From Streptomyces sp. TRM68367 (lineage in GTDB: Bacteria; Actinomycetota; Actinomycetes; Streptomycetales; Streptomycetaceae): a stretch of 64,000 nt of DNA. The position numbers and the translations under genes are program-made. The notes under the pieces are model-generated. The model had not been told where the DNA came from. It saw only the letters and a program-made list of their open reading frames with translations, and searched no databases. Numbering within the stretch: the stretch's first letter is position 1; every line of letters begins with the position of its first letter. Shown piece by piece: positions 36,597-45,707 of the stretch. Location of the stretch: positions 193,614 through 257,613 of the forward strand of contig NZ_JACTVI010000002.1 of NCBI RefSeq assembly GCF_014495685.1. Reading direction: 5' to 3'.

Positions 36597-37277
36597 TCAA
36601 ACCGGCTCGACGGCCTTCGGCGGAGTGCCCTTGTGCCGCGCCCGCCGCGCGATGGCGAGGGTGAGCACCATCATGGTGACGATGGCAGCGATCGAGAGAA
36701 GAAAGACCGGCGAAGCGGGGGATGAGGCCGTGGCTCCGGCGGTCACGTATGCGGCGGTGCCGGGCAGCACACCGAGCGCGGTCGCGGCCGTGAAGGACCA
36801 CGGGCGCACTCCGGAGAAGGCAGCCGCGAAGTTGACCCCCTGGAACGGCACGCCGGGCACGATGCGGAGCAGCAGCACGCTGACGAAGCCCTGATCAGTG
36901 AGGCGGCGGTCGACGGCGGCGAGGATCTTCCTCTTCAGCAGTGGCTGAAGTGCCTCCCGGCCGAGGCTGCGGCCGAGCCCGAAGGCGAGCACCGCGCCGA
37001 GGGTGGTCCCGATCACAGCCAGCGCCAGCCCCTCGGGGATACCGAAAAGTGCCCCGGCGGCGACATTGAGCACCGGCTTCGGAAAGAAGGCGAGGGTGCT
37101 CAGCGCGAAAACCACGGCGAAGGCCGGTCCGGCCCAGATCCCGGGCACCACGGATGTGAAGCCTTGGGAGAGCAGCCGCTCCGGGTTCCACGCCAACAGG
37201 GAGCAGGCAGCAGCCACGAGCAGCGCGATGAGCAGCGCGGGGCGGGCTTTTGGCTGCAGCTTCGGTATTTTCTTCAT
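36597..37277 (-). CDS. TVP38/TMEM64 (DedA-like VTT domain) membrane protein
   Basis: A 226-residue protein with about six membrane segments. The VTT signature is visible: FFPKPVLNVAAGALFG, GRSLGRE, LLRIVPGVPFQGVNFAAAFSGVRPWSF. Related proteins move lipids across membranes; one branch is found with metal reductases. ATG at 37277. Confidence 0.8.
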   Translation of the reverse strand: MKKIPKLQPKARPALLIALLVAAACSLLAWNPERLLSQGFTSVVPGIWAGPAFAVVFALSTLAFFPKPVLNVAAGALFGIPEGLALAVIGTTLGAVLAFGLGRSLGREALQPLLKRKILAAVDRRLTDQGFVSVLLLRIVPGVPFQGVNFAAAFSGVRPWSFTAATALGVLPGTAAYVTAGATASSPASPVFLLSIAAIVTMMVLTLAIARRARHKGTPPKAVEPV

Positions 37278-37384
37278 CTTCCCTGTCCGGTACGGGTCGG
37301 CATGGCATGCGGTGACGGAGGCGGCCGGCCGTTCCGGGCCTCTGCACGGAAGGCCCGGAACGGCATGGGGCGTGACCGACGGGA

Positions 37385-37590
37385 TCAGAGCCGGTCGAGA
37401 ATGCCCCGCATCTGCTTGACCTCGGCGGACTGGTTCTTCACCAGATCGTCGGCGAGCTTCTTGCAACAAGATTACGGCGGTTCTTCTGCTCGTCCATCGA
37501 CGTCTCGATCACACCGATGAGGCTCGATCATCATTTCCGCGAACCTGCGGTGGAAGTCCATGCCCTTGGCGGCCAGGCCATGAGGTCCTT
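37385..37590 (-). pseudogene. DUF305 gene remnant, truncated and frameshifted
   Basis: Reading leftward, one frame gives AAKGMDFHRRFAEMMIE, the DUF305 signature start, then another frame gives KKLADDLVKNQSAEVKQMRG and ends ILDRL before a TGA at 37385. The expected intervening HHxGVIETSM segment is split by a missing base. The signal peptide and first DUF305 repeat are absent. Confidence 0.75.
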
Positions 37591-37670
37591 CCTTTCCTGC
37601 TCAGAAGCTGTATTCGGCCGGCGTGCTCCGCCTGGTGGAACCCGGGACGTTGTCAGGACCAGGATACTGA

Positions 37671-37695
37671 ACTACTAAGTTTCTACGCAGTGTAG
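37671..37695. promoter_or_regulatory. CTAAG-type motif and GTAG repeat before the GNAT gene
   Basis: CTAAGTTTCTACG (37675-37687, one mismatch to the CTWAG consensus) and CTACGCAGTGTAG (37683-37695) overlap directly before the GNAT gene at 37709. The second element resembles BlaI-type TACTAC/GTAGTA sites of mycobacteria. Confidence 0.5.
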
Positions 37696-37708
37696 TAATT
37701 TCTGATAC

Positions 37709-38485
37709 GTGGACGCCGACATGCGCTCAGCCGCATACCCGAGCCCTGCCCGAGTCGACCCGGGCCAGATCCCCGCCGGGCCTCCGAGTCCGGGGACGAG
37801 AGACGCTCGCCCCGCGGAGCGCGGCGGCTTTTGCATACGGTCCATGGACCCTGACGACCTCCCGTTCGTGGTCGCCGAGCACCTGAGGTACTTTCCAGAC
37901 AGCTTCTTCGCCCGCCTCGGGCCGAAGTTCCTGACCGCGTACAACGGGACCTACCTCACCGGTGCGGACGCGCGCGCCTACATCGCGGAGGTGGGCGGGC
38001 AGCCGGTGGGCTTCGTCATCGGTGCGACCGACCCGGCGGCGCACCGCCGCCATGTGCTGCGCGACTACGGGCGCGGACTGCTGTTCCGCGCCCTGGGCAG
38101 CCTGTGTCTGCGGCCCCGCCTCGCCCTGCACTTCCTGCGTACTCGGCTGGTGCGCTACGGCCGCAAGCTGATACCGAACCGGGCGGCCCGGCAGGCTCCC
38201 GCAGTCGGCCACTCTGGCGTCACCGCTGTCCTGGACTACGTCGTCGTGGTCGAGCACGCCCGTTGCCGTGGCATAGGGGCTCGGTTGATCGCGCGGTTCG
38301 TCAAGGACGCCACCGACGCGGGCTGCGCGCGTGTCGCTCTCGTCACCGCCGCCGAGGGCGGGGCAGGACCGTATTACGACCGGCTCGGCTGGCGGCGTCA
38401 GGAAGAGATCCGCACGCCCGAAGGCCGCCGCCTCCTCACGTATGACCTCCCGCTGAACGAGGACACGACGCCAGATCGGCACTGA
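37709..38485 (+). CDS. GNAT-family N-acetyltransferase
   Basis: A 258-residue protein, GTG start. The acetyl-CoA site is VVVVEHARCRGIGARLIARFV near residues 176-196; FVIGATDP and YYDRLGWRR are further GNAT marks. The substrate is unknown. It lies 13 bases after the CTAAG/GTAG elements. Confidence 0.8.
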   Translation: MDADMRSAAYPSPARVDPGQIPAGPPSPGTRDARPAERGGFCIRSMDPDDLPFVVAEHLRYFPDSFFARLGPKFLTAYNGTYLTGADARAYIAEVGGQPVGFVIGATDPAAHRRHVLRDYGRGLLFRALGSLCLRPRLALHFLRTRLVRYGRKLIPNRAARQAPAVGHSGVTAVLDYVVVVEHARCRGIGARLIARFVKDATDAGCARVALVTAAEGGAGPYYDRLGWRRQEEIRTPEGRRLLTYDLPLNEDTTPDRH

Positions 38486-38589
38486 GGCACCGGTCCTGGG
38501 TGACCACCCCGACCAACCAGATCATCCCCGTACCGGGATCGCGGCCGTGCCCGGCACGGGTGCCCCCTAAGCACTCCAGGAGACTTTGC

Positions 38590-39519
38590 TTGACCAGCCA
38601 CGCACCGGAGACGGAGCGCATGCGCGCCCGCCTCCACCACCCGAGCAGGGACACGGCAGCATCGGCCCGCAAGGGTGGGCGGCGCTGGAAGATCGCCCTC
38701 GGCAGCCTCGCGCTGCTCTCCACGACGGCGCTTCTGGCCGGCGGCTGCTCGTCCTCGTCGGCCTCGGGCGCCGCCCCGTCAACGCCGGGTGCCGACAGCT
38801 CCGACGGAACATCGGCGCGGTCCTCCACGACTCCCAGCCCGACACCCACCCCTTCGCCCACGCCGGCCCTGGACGCCGCCGTCAAAGAGGTCACGGACGC
38901 CCAGTGGTCCCGCATGACGGCGGCGGGACTGTGGCGCAAGGGCTGCCCCGACGTCCGCGAGCAACTGCGCCGCGTGGAGATGAACTACTTGGGCTTCGAC
39001 GGCAAGGTGCACCGCGGCGTCCTCGTGGTCAACGCCGACGTGACGGCCAGTGTCATCCGCATCTTCACGCGACTGTTCGAGGAAGAGTTCCCCATCCGCC
39101 GTATGCAGCCGATGGAGGCCTACGACGGAGACCTGAACGCGAGCCTGCGCGACGACAACACCTCCGCGTTCAACTGCCGTCGTCCCGACCAGATCAACGC
39201 CCCGTTCAGCGAGTCCCCGCACGCCAACGGCCGGGCGATCGACATCAACCCGCTCGAGAACCCGTGGATCAACCTGCGGACCAAGCAGTGGCAGCCGAGC
39301 GCCGAGTACAAGGCACGCACGGAGGGGAAGGGCAAGATCATCGAGGGGGGGCTGGTCTGGCGGGCGTTCACGGAGGAGGGATGGGTCTGGCAGGACATCA
39401 AGGTGCCCGACTACATGCACTTCGACACCGGGTACCCGTCCAAGCCATTCAAGGGACCCACCGCGAGTCCGTCCACTGCCAGTCCGTCGACCGCGGAGCA
39501 GTCGGCCCCGGCGGGGTGA
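38590..39519 (+). CDS. M15-family D-Ala-D-Ala carboxypeptidase-like lipoprotein
   Basis: A 309-residue protein from TTG at 38590, chosen for AGGAG upstream (ATG at 38620 is the alternative). A lipobox LAGGC follows the membrane segment, then a Ser/Thr/Pro linker and the M15C domain with zinc sites SPHANGRAIDINP and DYMHFDTGYP. It trims peptidoglycan stem peptides outside the cell. Its stop overlaps the start of a broken DUF305 gene. Confidence 0.85.
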   Translation: MTSHAPETERMRARLHHPSRDTAASARKGGRRWKIALGSLALLSTTALLAGGCSSSSASGAAPSTPGADSSDGTSARSSTTPSPTPTPSPTPALDAAVKEVTDAQWSRMTAAGLWRKGCPDVREQLRRVEMNYLGFDGKVHRGVLVVNADVTASVIRIFTRLFEEEFPIRRMQPMEAYDGDLNASLRDDNTSAFNCRRPDQINAPFSESPHANGRAIDINPLENPWINLRTKQWQPSAEYKARTEGKGKIIEGGLVWRAFTEEGWVWQDIKVPDYMHFDTGYPSKPFKGPTASPSTASPSTAEQSAPAG

Positions 39520-40147
39520 GCGGGGGAGACCGATCGCCTACGCCCCGCCGTCTGCTCGTCCTCGCAGGTGTCTGTGCCGGAGCCGTGCCCCTCAGCGCGT
39601 GTGGCGGCGGCGTGGGCGAACGGACATGGGCGGCTATGACGGCAGCGACATGAAGATGTCCGGCTCGATGTCCGACGCCGACAAGAAGAAGCTCAAGGCC
39701 ACCCGTGGGGCCGCGTTCGACCGCGCCTTCGTGGAGGCGATGATCGAGCACCGAGGCGGCGAGATCGAGATGGCCCGGGACGTGGGGAAGGACGGCCGCA
39801 ATGCGACCGTGAAGCAGCAGGCAGCCGTGACGGCCACCATGCAGGAGGACGAGGTCAGGGGCCTGACACGGCTTCTTGCCAAGCTCTGGCACCAGAGGGG
39901 CCGTCGCGGGCGCCGACCGTCGGCGTACCGCATGGGGGACGGGGCGCCGTCGTCGGCGCGCAGCAGGAAGGGGGCAGGGCTGGCCTGTGGCCGGTCCCCG
40001 CGGAGACGGCGCCGCCCTCACCTCGGCCCGGGAGAACGCCACTGGAGCGGACCACCGTACGGGAGTGGCCGGACCGTCATGTCCGACCGGCCCGCCGGAT
40101 CAGCCGCAGGACCAACAGCACCACGGCCGCGGCCAGTGGCAGGGTGA
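39516..40147 (+). pseudogene. DUF305 lipoprotein gene, frameshifted
   Basis: GTG at 39516 overlaps the M15 stop. The first frame encodes a signal and lipobox (VCAGAVPLSACGGG), after which the DUF305 body continues in another frame (KKKLKATRGAAFDRAFVEAMIEH). The signature reads EHRGGEIEMA instead of EHHxGAIxMA. The normal end VRGLTRLLAKL is overrun to a stop at 40147, antisense to the next gene. At least one indel, near 39620, breaks it. Confidence 0.7.
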
Positions 40148-40637
40148 TGGACAGCAGCAGCCAGGCGGACGGTGCGCTGCCCGGTCCCGAGCGCAGCAGG
40201 TCGGCGTGCGCCTGCTGGTTGGCCTCCAGCGCGACCAGCAGCACGACACCGGTCGCGACCGCGGCCCGGCGGTGGCGGACGCGGAGGTTCAGCCACCGGC
40301 CGCGCACCCGACCGACCACCTCGCGCAGCAGCACCCCGGCGGCACCCAGGACAAGGAACAGACTGAGCGGGTTGTAGCGCCACGCCGCGCCGAAGTCCCC
40401 GAGCATCGCCGCGTGCAGGCCCCGGGTGCCGCCGCACAGCGGGTCCATCACGCCCGCGTGATGCAGCGGGCTGTGCAGATCCACCGGCGGCAGCCCGAGG
40501 GCGGCCAGCAGCGCACCCGACGTGAGGCCGACGGCTGCCAGCGGCCCGGCCCATCGGTGTCGGTCGTGTCCCTCCAGGTGTACCTGCAACGGCAGCCACC
40601 GCCGCCCCTCCGTCCCTGCCGTCACCCTGTCACTCAT
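40077..40637 (-). CDS. DUF2752 membrane protein
   Basis: A 186-residue protein with about four spans. The DUF2752 signature is clear: VMDPLCGGTRGLHAAMLGDFGAAWRYNPL. The function of the family is unknown; the Cys and His residues near the membrane surface suggest redox or metal roles. Confidence 0.8.
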   Translation of the reverse strand: MSDRVTAGTEGRRWLPLQVHLEGHDRHRWAGPLAAVGLTSGALLAALGLPPVDLHSPLHHAGVMDPLCGGTRGLHAAMLGDFGAAWRYNPLSLFLVLGAAGVLLREVVGRVRGRWLNLRVRHRRAAVATGVVLLVALEANQQAHADLLRSGPGSAPSAWLLLSITLPLAAAVVLLVLRLIRRAGRT

Positions 40638-41046
40638 CCCGGCATCCTCGTCGTCCGTTGCCTCATACCGCCGCCTCCCCAGGCCCTTCCCGCCCCTTGC
40701 GAGTTCTCATTGTCGAGGTTGGTCGGACCGGCCGACCAACTCGGCGCACCGCGTTGTGCTGCAGACGCCCGGAAGGAGGGCCGCACCCGCTTGTCCTGTG
40801 TCGCGGACCGTCGCCCTCTCGATCACTGGCCTGGCCTGGCCTGCGCCTTGCATGCCGCGCCCATCGCGCGCGAGGCGGACAAGTTGCCCGACGGCCTCTT
40901 CCCGAGTCGCCTTAGTACCTAAGTAACATAGGATGTGGTTACTGACTGCCGTCGTTCGCGGAGAAGCGTGCGGTTGGCTGAGCCGCCGTCCGCTGTCGGC
41001 TGAGCCGGCGCGGTCAACCCCCGTTCCCGTCGAAGGGAGAAGTGTG
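40638..41046. other. 409-base regulatory gap
   Basis: No gene is seen. The CTTAG-TAC-CTAAG palindrome (40911) stands about 125 bases before the small membrane protein operon. Confidence 0.4.
40911..40923. promoter_or_regulatory. Perfect CTTAG-N3-CTAAG palindrome
   Basis: CTTAGTACCTAAG, an exact member of the recurring motif, upstream of the operon starting at 41047. Confidence 0.6.
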
Positions 41047-41289
41047 ATGAGCCAGCTGCTCACTGTCCTGCCCTTGCTGGCCTGCCCGCTGGGTATGGGC
41101 GCCATGATGTGGTTCATGAGCCGGTCCGGACGCCGGAAGACCGAGACCTACACGGTGGAGGGCACGACGGCGTCGGTCACGTCCGATCCGCGGCGCCAGG
41201 AGCTGGAGGCGCTGCGCGCCGAGGTCGACGCGCTGCGGGCGCGGGTCGGTCATCAGTCCGACGTCCCGGTCCGGGAGCGTACGCCGTGA
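41047..41289 (+). CDS. Small CPxGM membrane protein with coiled coil
   Basis: An 80-residue protein: one membrane helix with Cys, Gly and Met (LACPLGMGAMMWFMS), then a cytoplasmic acid/Arg coiled coil (LEALRAEVDALRARVG). The layout is repeated at 47.9 kb and 55 kb. The Cys and four Met near the membrane could coordinate Cu(I). The stop overlaps the next start (GTGA). Confidence 0.65.
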   Translation: MSQLLTVLPLLACPLGMGAMMWFMSRSGRRKTETYTVEGTTASVTSDPRRQELEALRAEVDALRARVGHQSDVPVRERTP

Positions 41290-41567
41290 GCGGCTACGCT
41301 CTGCCCCTGCTCCTCGCTGTGGCGTCGGCCGCGATGTTGTATTTCTGCTGCGTACGACCGATCCGCCGGGGCACCGCCGGGCACGCGGGCCCGGCACGGG
41401 AGGCCGCGGTGCGTTCGTGCTGCGGGGCGCCGGGCGCCCAGACGGCCCCGGACACGGATGTCGACGCAGAGATCAAGCGACTGCGCGAAGAGGTCCGGCT
41501 GCTGCGTTGCGAGGCGGATCTGCGCTCCGACGACACCGGGCACCCCGTGAAGGGTGAGATTCGCTGA
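41286..41567 (+). CDS. Small CCxRP membrane protein
   Basis: A 93-residue protein: a membrane helix ending AAMLYFCCVRPIRRG, a Cys pair later (RSCCGAPG), and a coiled coil (EIKRLREEVRLLRCEADL). Its twin is at 47.7 kb. The CC pair at the membrane face and the tight coupling to the CPxGM protein suggest a two-part membrane unit. Function unknown. Confidence 0.65.
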   Translation: MSGYALPLLLAVASAAMLYFCCVRPIRRGTAGHAGPAREAAVRSCCGAPGAQTAPDTDVDAEIKRLREEVRLLRCEADLRSDDTGHPVKGEIR

Positions 41568-41930
41568 CCAGATCACTCCTTCCCGTACGACGTCCCGAGG
41601 CCGTCCCCGCCCCGCGGGGCCGTCGCGACGGCTCGTTTGCGCCCTCGGTGTGCTCGGGGCCGGGACCCTCACCGCTTGCGGCACCGCCAAGGGATCCCAG
41701 CAGAGCGGCGGCACTCACCGGCGGGCGCGTCGACATCCGACAGGCGCGGTGATGTCGTCGTCAACGTGTGGGCTCATGGTGCGCGCCCTGCCGCAAGGAG
41801 GCCCACGAGCTTGCCCGGCTGCCCGCGAAAAGCGGCTCCGCTGGGGGTGCATTTCCTCGGCATCGACATCCGCGACAGCAAGGGTTCCGCGGTCGTCTTC
41901 GAGCGCGGCTACGGCATCACGTATCGGCGG
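41560..41930 (+). pseudogene. TlpA/ResA-like thioredoxin lipoprotein, frame-broken
   Basis: Three frames are needed: the signal with an LTAC lipobox (41554 frame), DVVVNVW in the second, then the active site GSWCAPCRKEAHELA at 41768-41810 in the third, and GVHFLGIDIRDSKGSAVVF in the second again. A one-base loss near 41773 and a second indel near 41850 break it; the C-terminus is missing. The intact family reduces disulfides outside the membrane. Confidence 0.75.
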
Positions 41931-42014
41931 CGATGCCCGTCCGGCACGTCGCAGACACGCCGACCGCCCCCCGCCGACCGTCCCCTCACGACCCTCTGCG
42001 AAGGAAGCACGATC

Positions 42015-43016
42015 ATGTCCTCCACATCGTCCCGCAATACGAAGCCGTCGGCAGCAGCCGCCAAGTCGGGGGGAGCCGCCAGGTCCACAAAGGCCGAACG
42101 GCGCCGGGCGAGGGCGGCCGAGCAGGCTGCCGCGGCACGGCGCGCCGAGCAGCGGGCCCAGCGGCTGCGCTGGGGCGGCGCGGCTCTGGCCGTGGTGGCG
42201 GTCGCCGCGGGCGGGGTCTTCCTGACCACCCGCGGCGGCAGCGGCGGCGACGGGAGCGGGTCTGCGGCGGGGCTGCCCCGGGTGGGCGGAGACCTGCACA
42301 CCGTGTCCGTGGTCGCAAACCGGCTCTTCGTCGGCGGGCACGAGGCCGTAGCCGCCTCCGGCAACGGCGGCCGCACCTGGCAGGACGTGCCCTCGCTGCG
42401 CGGGGCGGACGCCATGGGCTGGGCGTCCACATCCGACGCCGTACTGGTGGGCGGGCACCCGGGGCTGTATCGGTCCACCGACAGCGGGGCGACGTTCACC
42501 AAGGTGACCGGCGCGGGCGCGGTCGGCGACGTCCACGCCATCGGCGGCACCGGCAACACCGTCTACATCGGTTCCCCGGAGTCCGGACTGCTCGCCTCCA
42601 CCGACGGCGGCAAGACCTGGAAGACGGTCAACGCCGAGGAGGGCCGCTCCTTCATGGGCACCATCCTGGTCGACCCCAAGAACCCGCAGCGGCTGATCGC
42701 CCCCGACATGGCCAGCGGGCTGCAGACCAGCAGCGACGGCGGGAAGACCTGGAAGGAGCTGGGCGGGCCGATGGGCGCGATGGCCGCCGCCTGGGACCCC
42801 AAGGACATCAACAGGATCATCGCTGTCGGCATGGACGGCGCCCAGCTGAGCACCGACGGCGGCAGGACCTGGAAGCAGGCCGACGTGCCCGAGGGCGCCA
42901 GCGCGGTCGGCTACGACGCCACCGGCAGCACCCTGTACGCGGGGGCGCTGGACGGCCAGAACGCCCGTACCTACCGCAGCACCGACGGCGGCGCCACCTG
43001 GACGGCCACCTCGTGA
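42015..43016 (+). CDS. Membrane-anchored BNR beta-propeller protein
   Basis: A 333-residue protein: an Ala/Arg-rich cytoplasmic head, one membrane helix (about residues 56-74), and an extracellular propeller with Asp boxes (STDSGATF, STDGGKTWK, SSDGGKTWK, STDGGRTWK, STDGGATW). Similar to the lipoprotein at 14.5 kb. Ligand unknown. Its stop overlaps the next, broken gene. Confidence 0.75.
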   Translation: MSSTSSRNTKPSAAAAKSGGAARSTKAERRRARAAEQAAAARRAEQRAQRLRWGGAALAVVAVAAGGVFLTTRGGSGGDGSGSAAGLPRVGGDLHTVSVVANRLFVGGHEAVAASGNGGRTWQDVPSLRGADAMGWASTSDAVLVGGHPGLYRSTDSGATFTKVTGAGAVGDVHAIGGTGNTVYIGSPESGLLASTDGGKTWKTVNAEEGRSFMGTILVDPKNPQRLIAPDMASGLQTSSDGGKTWKELGGPMGAMAAAWDPKDINRIIAVGMDGAQLSTDGGRTWKQADVPEGASAVGYDATGSTLYAGALDGQNARTYRSTDGGATWTATS

Positions 43017-43557
43017 CGACGTACGACGAGGAGGACGGCCACCGCGGCACCGCCCCGGGCGCACCCGACCCCGAGGGCGGGGCCGCCGCCCCGCCGCCCC
43101 GCCGCAGGCCGGGCCTGCTGTTGCCGGCGGTGGCCGCGACCGTGGTGCTCGCCGTGGCCGCCGCGGCGGTGGTGGCCCTGCGGGGCGGTTCCGGCGGCGG
43201 AAGCGGGTCGGCCGCGGGCGCCGCGCCGAGCGCCACCGCGTCCTTCGTCACTCCGCCGGCCGCCCAGGTGCGTCCCGTGCACGAGGCCCTGCACGGCATC
43301 ACGCCGCATGCCGCGCCACGGACAAGGGCGGGGACGGCAAGCAGACGTCGCTCACCCGGGACGTCGACACGATCATCGACTTCTCACGGCGTTACCCCGA
43401 CGCTCGCTTCCCGATCGACGACGAGACCGGATCCACGCTGTCCCTGCTCCTGGTCACCCGGCAGAGCATGCGCACGTGCGCACCGGCCCTCGCGCCTCGC
43501 GTGAACCAGGTACTGCCGCACGACTTCCGCGACCCCACCGCCACGACGGCCTCGTGA
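43013..43557 (+). pseudogene. Membrane-anchored protein, frameshifted
   Basis: GTG at 43013 overlaps the propeller stop. The first frame holds one membrane helix (LLLPAVAATVVLAVAAAAVVAL) and VRPVHEALHG; from about 43310 the coding character moves to another frame (SLTRDVDTIIDFSRRYPDARF, ending at TGA 43557). The family is not recognised. A single indel near 43300 explains it. Confidence 0.6.
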
Positions 43558-43759
43558 CCACGGTGACCGTGCGCCGCGTCGGAGCAGGAGATGAACATCC
43601 GGGCGCTCACGGTTCCGCCTACCTCGACTACGCCGCCACGGCGGGCCGCTCTCTTCCCGGCGTGGGACGGCTGCGGACCGAGGCCACGAAGGACGCATCG
43701 TAGCCACGGCCCTTACGTCAGGGGGAGGAGGTGGCCCTCGACCCTGACGAAGGCCCTCG

Positions 43760-44446
43760 TCAGTGGGGTGCCGAGCCGCGTTCCTTGAGCATGTCGGCCA
43801 TGAGCGTCATCTCCGACTGCTGGGCGTCGACCATGCCCTGGGCAAGCCGGCGCTCCTGGGGGACCTCGCACTGCTCGGCGCAGGCGCGGGCCATGGTGAC
43901 TCCGCCCATGTGGTGGTCGGTCAGTAGCTGGAGGTAGAGGATCTCGGCGTCCTTGCCCTTCGTTTTGCCGAGTCGGCCGATTTCGGTGTCGGTGGCCATG
44001 CCGGGCATCAGGGAGCCCTCCTTCGTCTCGTGCCTCATGTGGCCGTCACCTTTCATCCAGGTCATGTAGCCGTCGGCCGACGTCTTCGGCAGGCCCCATA
44101 GGTCGAGCCAGCCGAGCAGCATGCCCCGCTGGTTGGCCTGGGTCTGCGCGATGTCGTACGCGAGGCGGCGTACGTCCTCGTCGTCGGTGCGGTCGTGGAT
44201 GACGAAGGACACCTCCACGGCCTGCTGGTGGTGGACGGCCATGTCGCGGGCGAAGCCCGCGTCGGCGGAGGCGGCGGCGGGCACCTCGGACGTGCCTTCG
44301 TCGCCGGGAGCGGCCACGAACCAGACGATCAGGCCGAGGGCGACCAAGGCCGCGGCGGCGACGGCCCACGGGCCGAAGGATGGTTTCCGGGTGGGTGTGT
44401 CGTCGGAATCCGTAACGCCCGGTGCCGTCACAGTCGTGTCCCTCAT
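43760..44446 (-). CDS. DUF305 membrane-anchored protein
   Basis: A 228-residue protein with one N-terminal membrane helix (residues 27-45) and two DUF305 signatures: FARDMAVHHQQAVEVSF and LYLQLLTDHHMGGVTMARAC. It also has a Cys pair (ACAEQC) in the second half. Its start overlaps the DUF3105 stop by 4 bases, the known DUF3105-DUF305 pairing. Confidence 0.85.
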   Translation of the reverse strand: MRDTTVTAPGVTDSDDTPTRKPSFGPWAVAAAALVALGLIVWFVAAPGDEGTSEVPAAASADAGFARDMAVHHQQAVEVSFVIHDRTDDEDVRRLAYDIAQTQANQRGMLLGWLDLWGLPKTSADGYMTWMKGDGHMRHETKEGSLMPGMATDTEIGRLGKTKGKDAEILYLQLLTDHHMGGVTMARACAEQCEVPQERRLAQGMVDAQQSEMTLMADMLKERGSAPH

Positions 44447-45099
44447 GCTGCGGTCAGGCCTCCGGAGCAGGTGGCCCCCTGCTCCGGCGTCTGGGCGCCC
44501 TGAACGTACTTGGTCAGGAACTGCTCGACCCTGGGGTCGGAGGCCTTGTCGACGCTGAGCTGGTGGCCCCAGGCCGACAGCGTGATCGCTCCGGTCTGGG
44601 TCTTGTCCGGGCTCATCAGGGTGTACGGCGTCTTGGAGACCTTGTCGCCGAGCGTCTTGATGTCGGCGTCGGTGACCTTGTCGTTGTACGTCACCCAGAC
44701 CGCGCCGTGCTCCAGGGAGTGGACGGCGTTCTCCTTGGCGATGGGCTTGGTGTAGACGGTGCCGTCGCAGGTCATCCACGCCTTGTTGTGGTCGCCGCCG
44801 ACGGGCGGGTTCATCGGGTAGTCAACGGTGCCTTTGACGTGGGTGCGGCCGAGCTTCTTGGCGTCCCAGGTCTTTTCGCCGCTCACGGGCTTCTTGGCCG
44901 CGGCGGCCTGCTGCTCGTCCTTCTCGTTGGCGCTGTTGATGGCGTAGCCGCCCCAGCCGATCAGCCCGGCGACGATGACCGTGCTGACCGTGATGGTGAT
45001 GATCCGGTTGCGGCGATCGCGTGCCTTCTCGGCGCGGCGCATCTCCTCTACCTTGGCCCGCCGTGCCTCGGCGGCCGCCTTCTTGCTGGACTTGCTCAT
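44443..45099 (-). CDS. DUF3105 membrane protein
   Basis: A 218-residue protein: basic cytoplasmic head, one membrane helix (about residues 35-53), extracellular DUF3105 domain with YPMNPPVGGDHNKAWMTCDG and AVHSLEHGAVWVTY. His and Cys in these conserved boxes suggest metal binding. It forms an operon with the DUF305 gene. Confidence 0.85.
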   Translation of the reverse strand: MSKSSKKAAAEARRAKVEEMRRAEKARDRRNRIITITVSTVIVAGLIGWGGYAINSANEKDEQQAAAAKKPVSGEKTWDAKKLGRTHVKGTVDYPMNPPVGGDHNKAWMTCDGTVYTKPIAKENAVHSLEHGAVWVTYNDKVTDADIKTLGDKVSKTPYTLMSPDKTQTGAITLSAWGHQLSVDKASDPRVEQFLTKYVQGAQTPEQGATCSGGLTAA

Positions 45100-45218
45100 G
45101 GCTGTGTGTTCCTCGTCTCCGCCGCGCGGTGTCGTCGGACGGCGGTGGGTGCAAGTGTGGGTTGGATGGCGAGAGTCGGCTGGCTGTGCGCGCGTGCGCA
45201 CGGCGCCGTGGCATCCGT

Positions 45219-45653
45219 CTAGGTCCGTTGCACCTGGAGGACGTGGAGATCGGGAGCGCGGCAGGTCGGCGCGGGGTCGGCGAAGCGCGACGGGGTGTTC
45301 AGCTGCCTCGGGAGGTCCGGCAGACGGGGCAGGACCGCTGGGAGGGGCTGGGCGGGAGCGGCGGGCACGGCGCGTACGCCGTCGGCGGCCGGGCTGCAGC
45401 ACACGTCGCCGGGAAGGCAGTCGGACGGGTGCGCGGCTGTCGACGCGTGGTGTTCGGCCGGGGTGCCGGTTGGGACCGCAGTGGCGGACATGGTGGTCGT
45501 GGAAGCGGTGACCGGGGCGTCTCTCTGGCCGTGGGCCAGGAACCCCAGGCAGATCACCAGTGCGGCGAGCAGCACGGCCAGGGCAGGGCAGAGCGCCGCG
45601 ATCCGCGTCGTCCGCCGCGTTCCGCGGGCCGTGTGCTGTGTCCGGCTCCCCAT
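45219..45653 (-). CDS. Small membrane-anchored protein, Cys/His, QRT tail
   Basis: A 144-residue protein from ATG at 45653 (GTG one codon earlier is possible). One membrane helix, then a region with EHHAS, DCLPGDVCCSPAADG and a C-terminal PDLHVLQVQRT. The tail closely matches the protein at 50.8 kb (PDIHRLCISRT) and relates to the LRI tails at 18-20 kb. Function unknown; extracellular metal binding is possible. Confidence 0.55.
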   Translation of the reverse strand: MGSRTQHTARGTRRTTRIAALCPALAVLLAALVICLGFLAHGQRDAPVTASTTTMSATAVPTGTPAEHHASTAAHPSDCLPGDVCCSPAADGVRAVPAAPAQPLPAVLPRLPDLPRQLNTPSRFADPAPTCRAPDLHVLQVQRT

Positions 45654-45707
45654 CACAGTTGATATTAGGTGGTTCCTGTGGGCGGGCCGACGGCTTCGCC
45701 GGGACGC

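Noticed and set aside
36370..36894. Cys-rich plus-strand frame (SQECPDCPCCAKRHC)
   Set aside because: No ribosome binding site, and it continues antisense into the TVP38-like gene; the Cys content comes from TGC-rich sequence.
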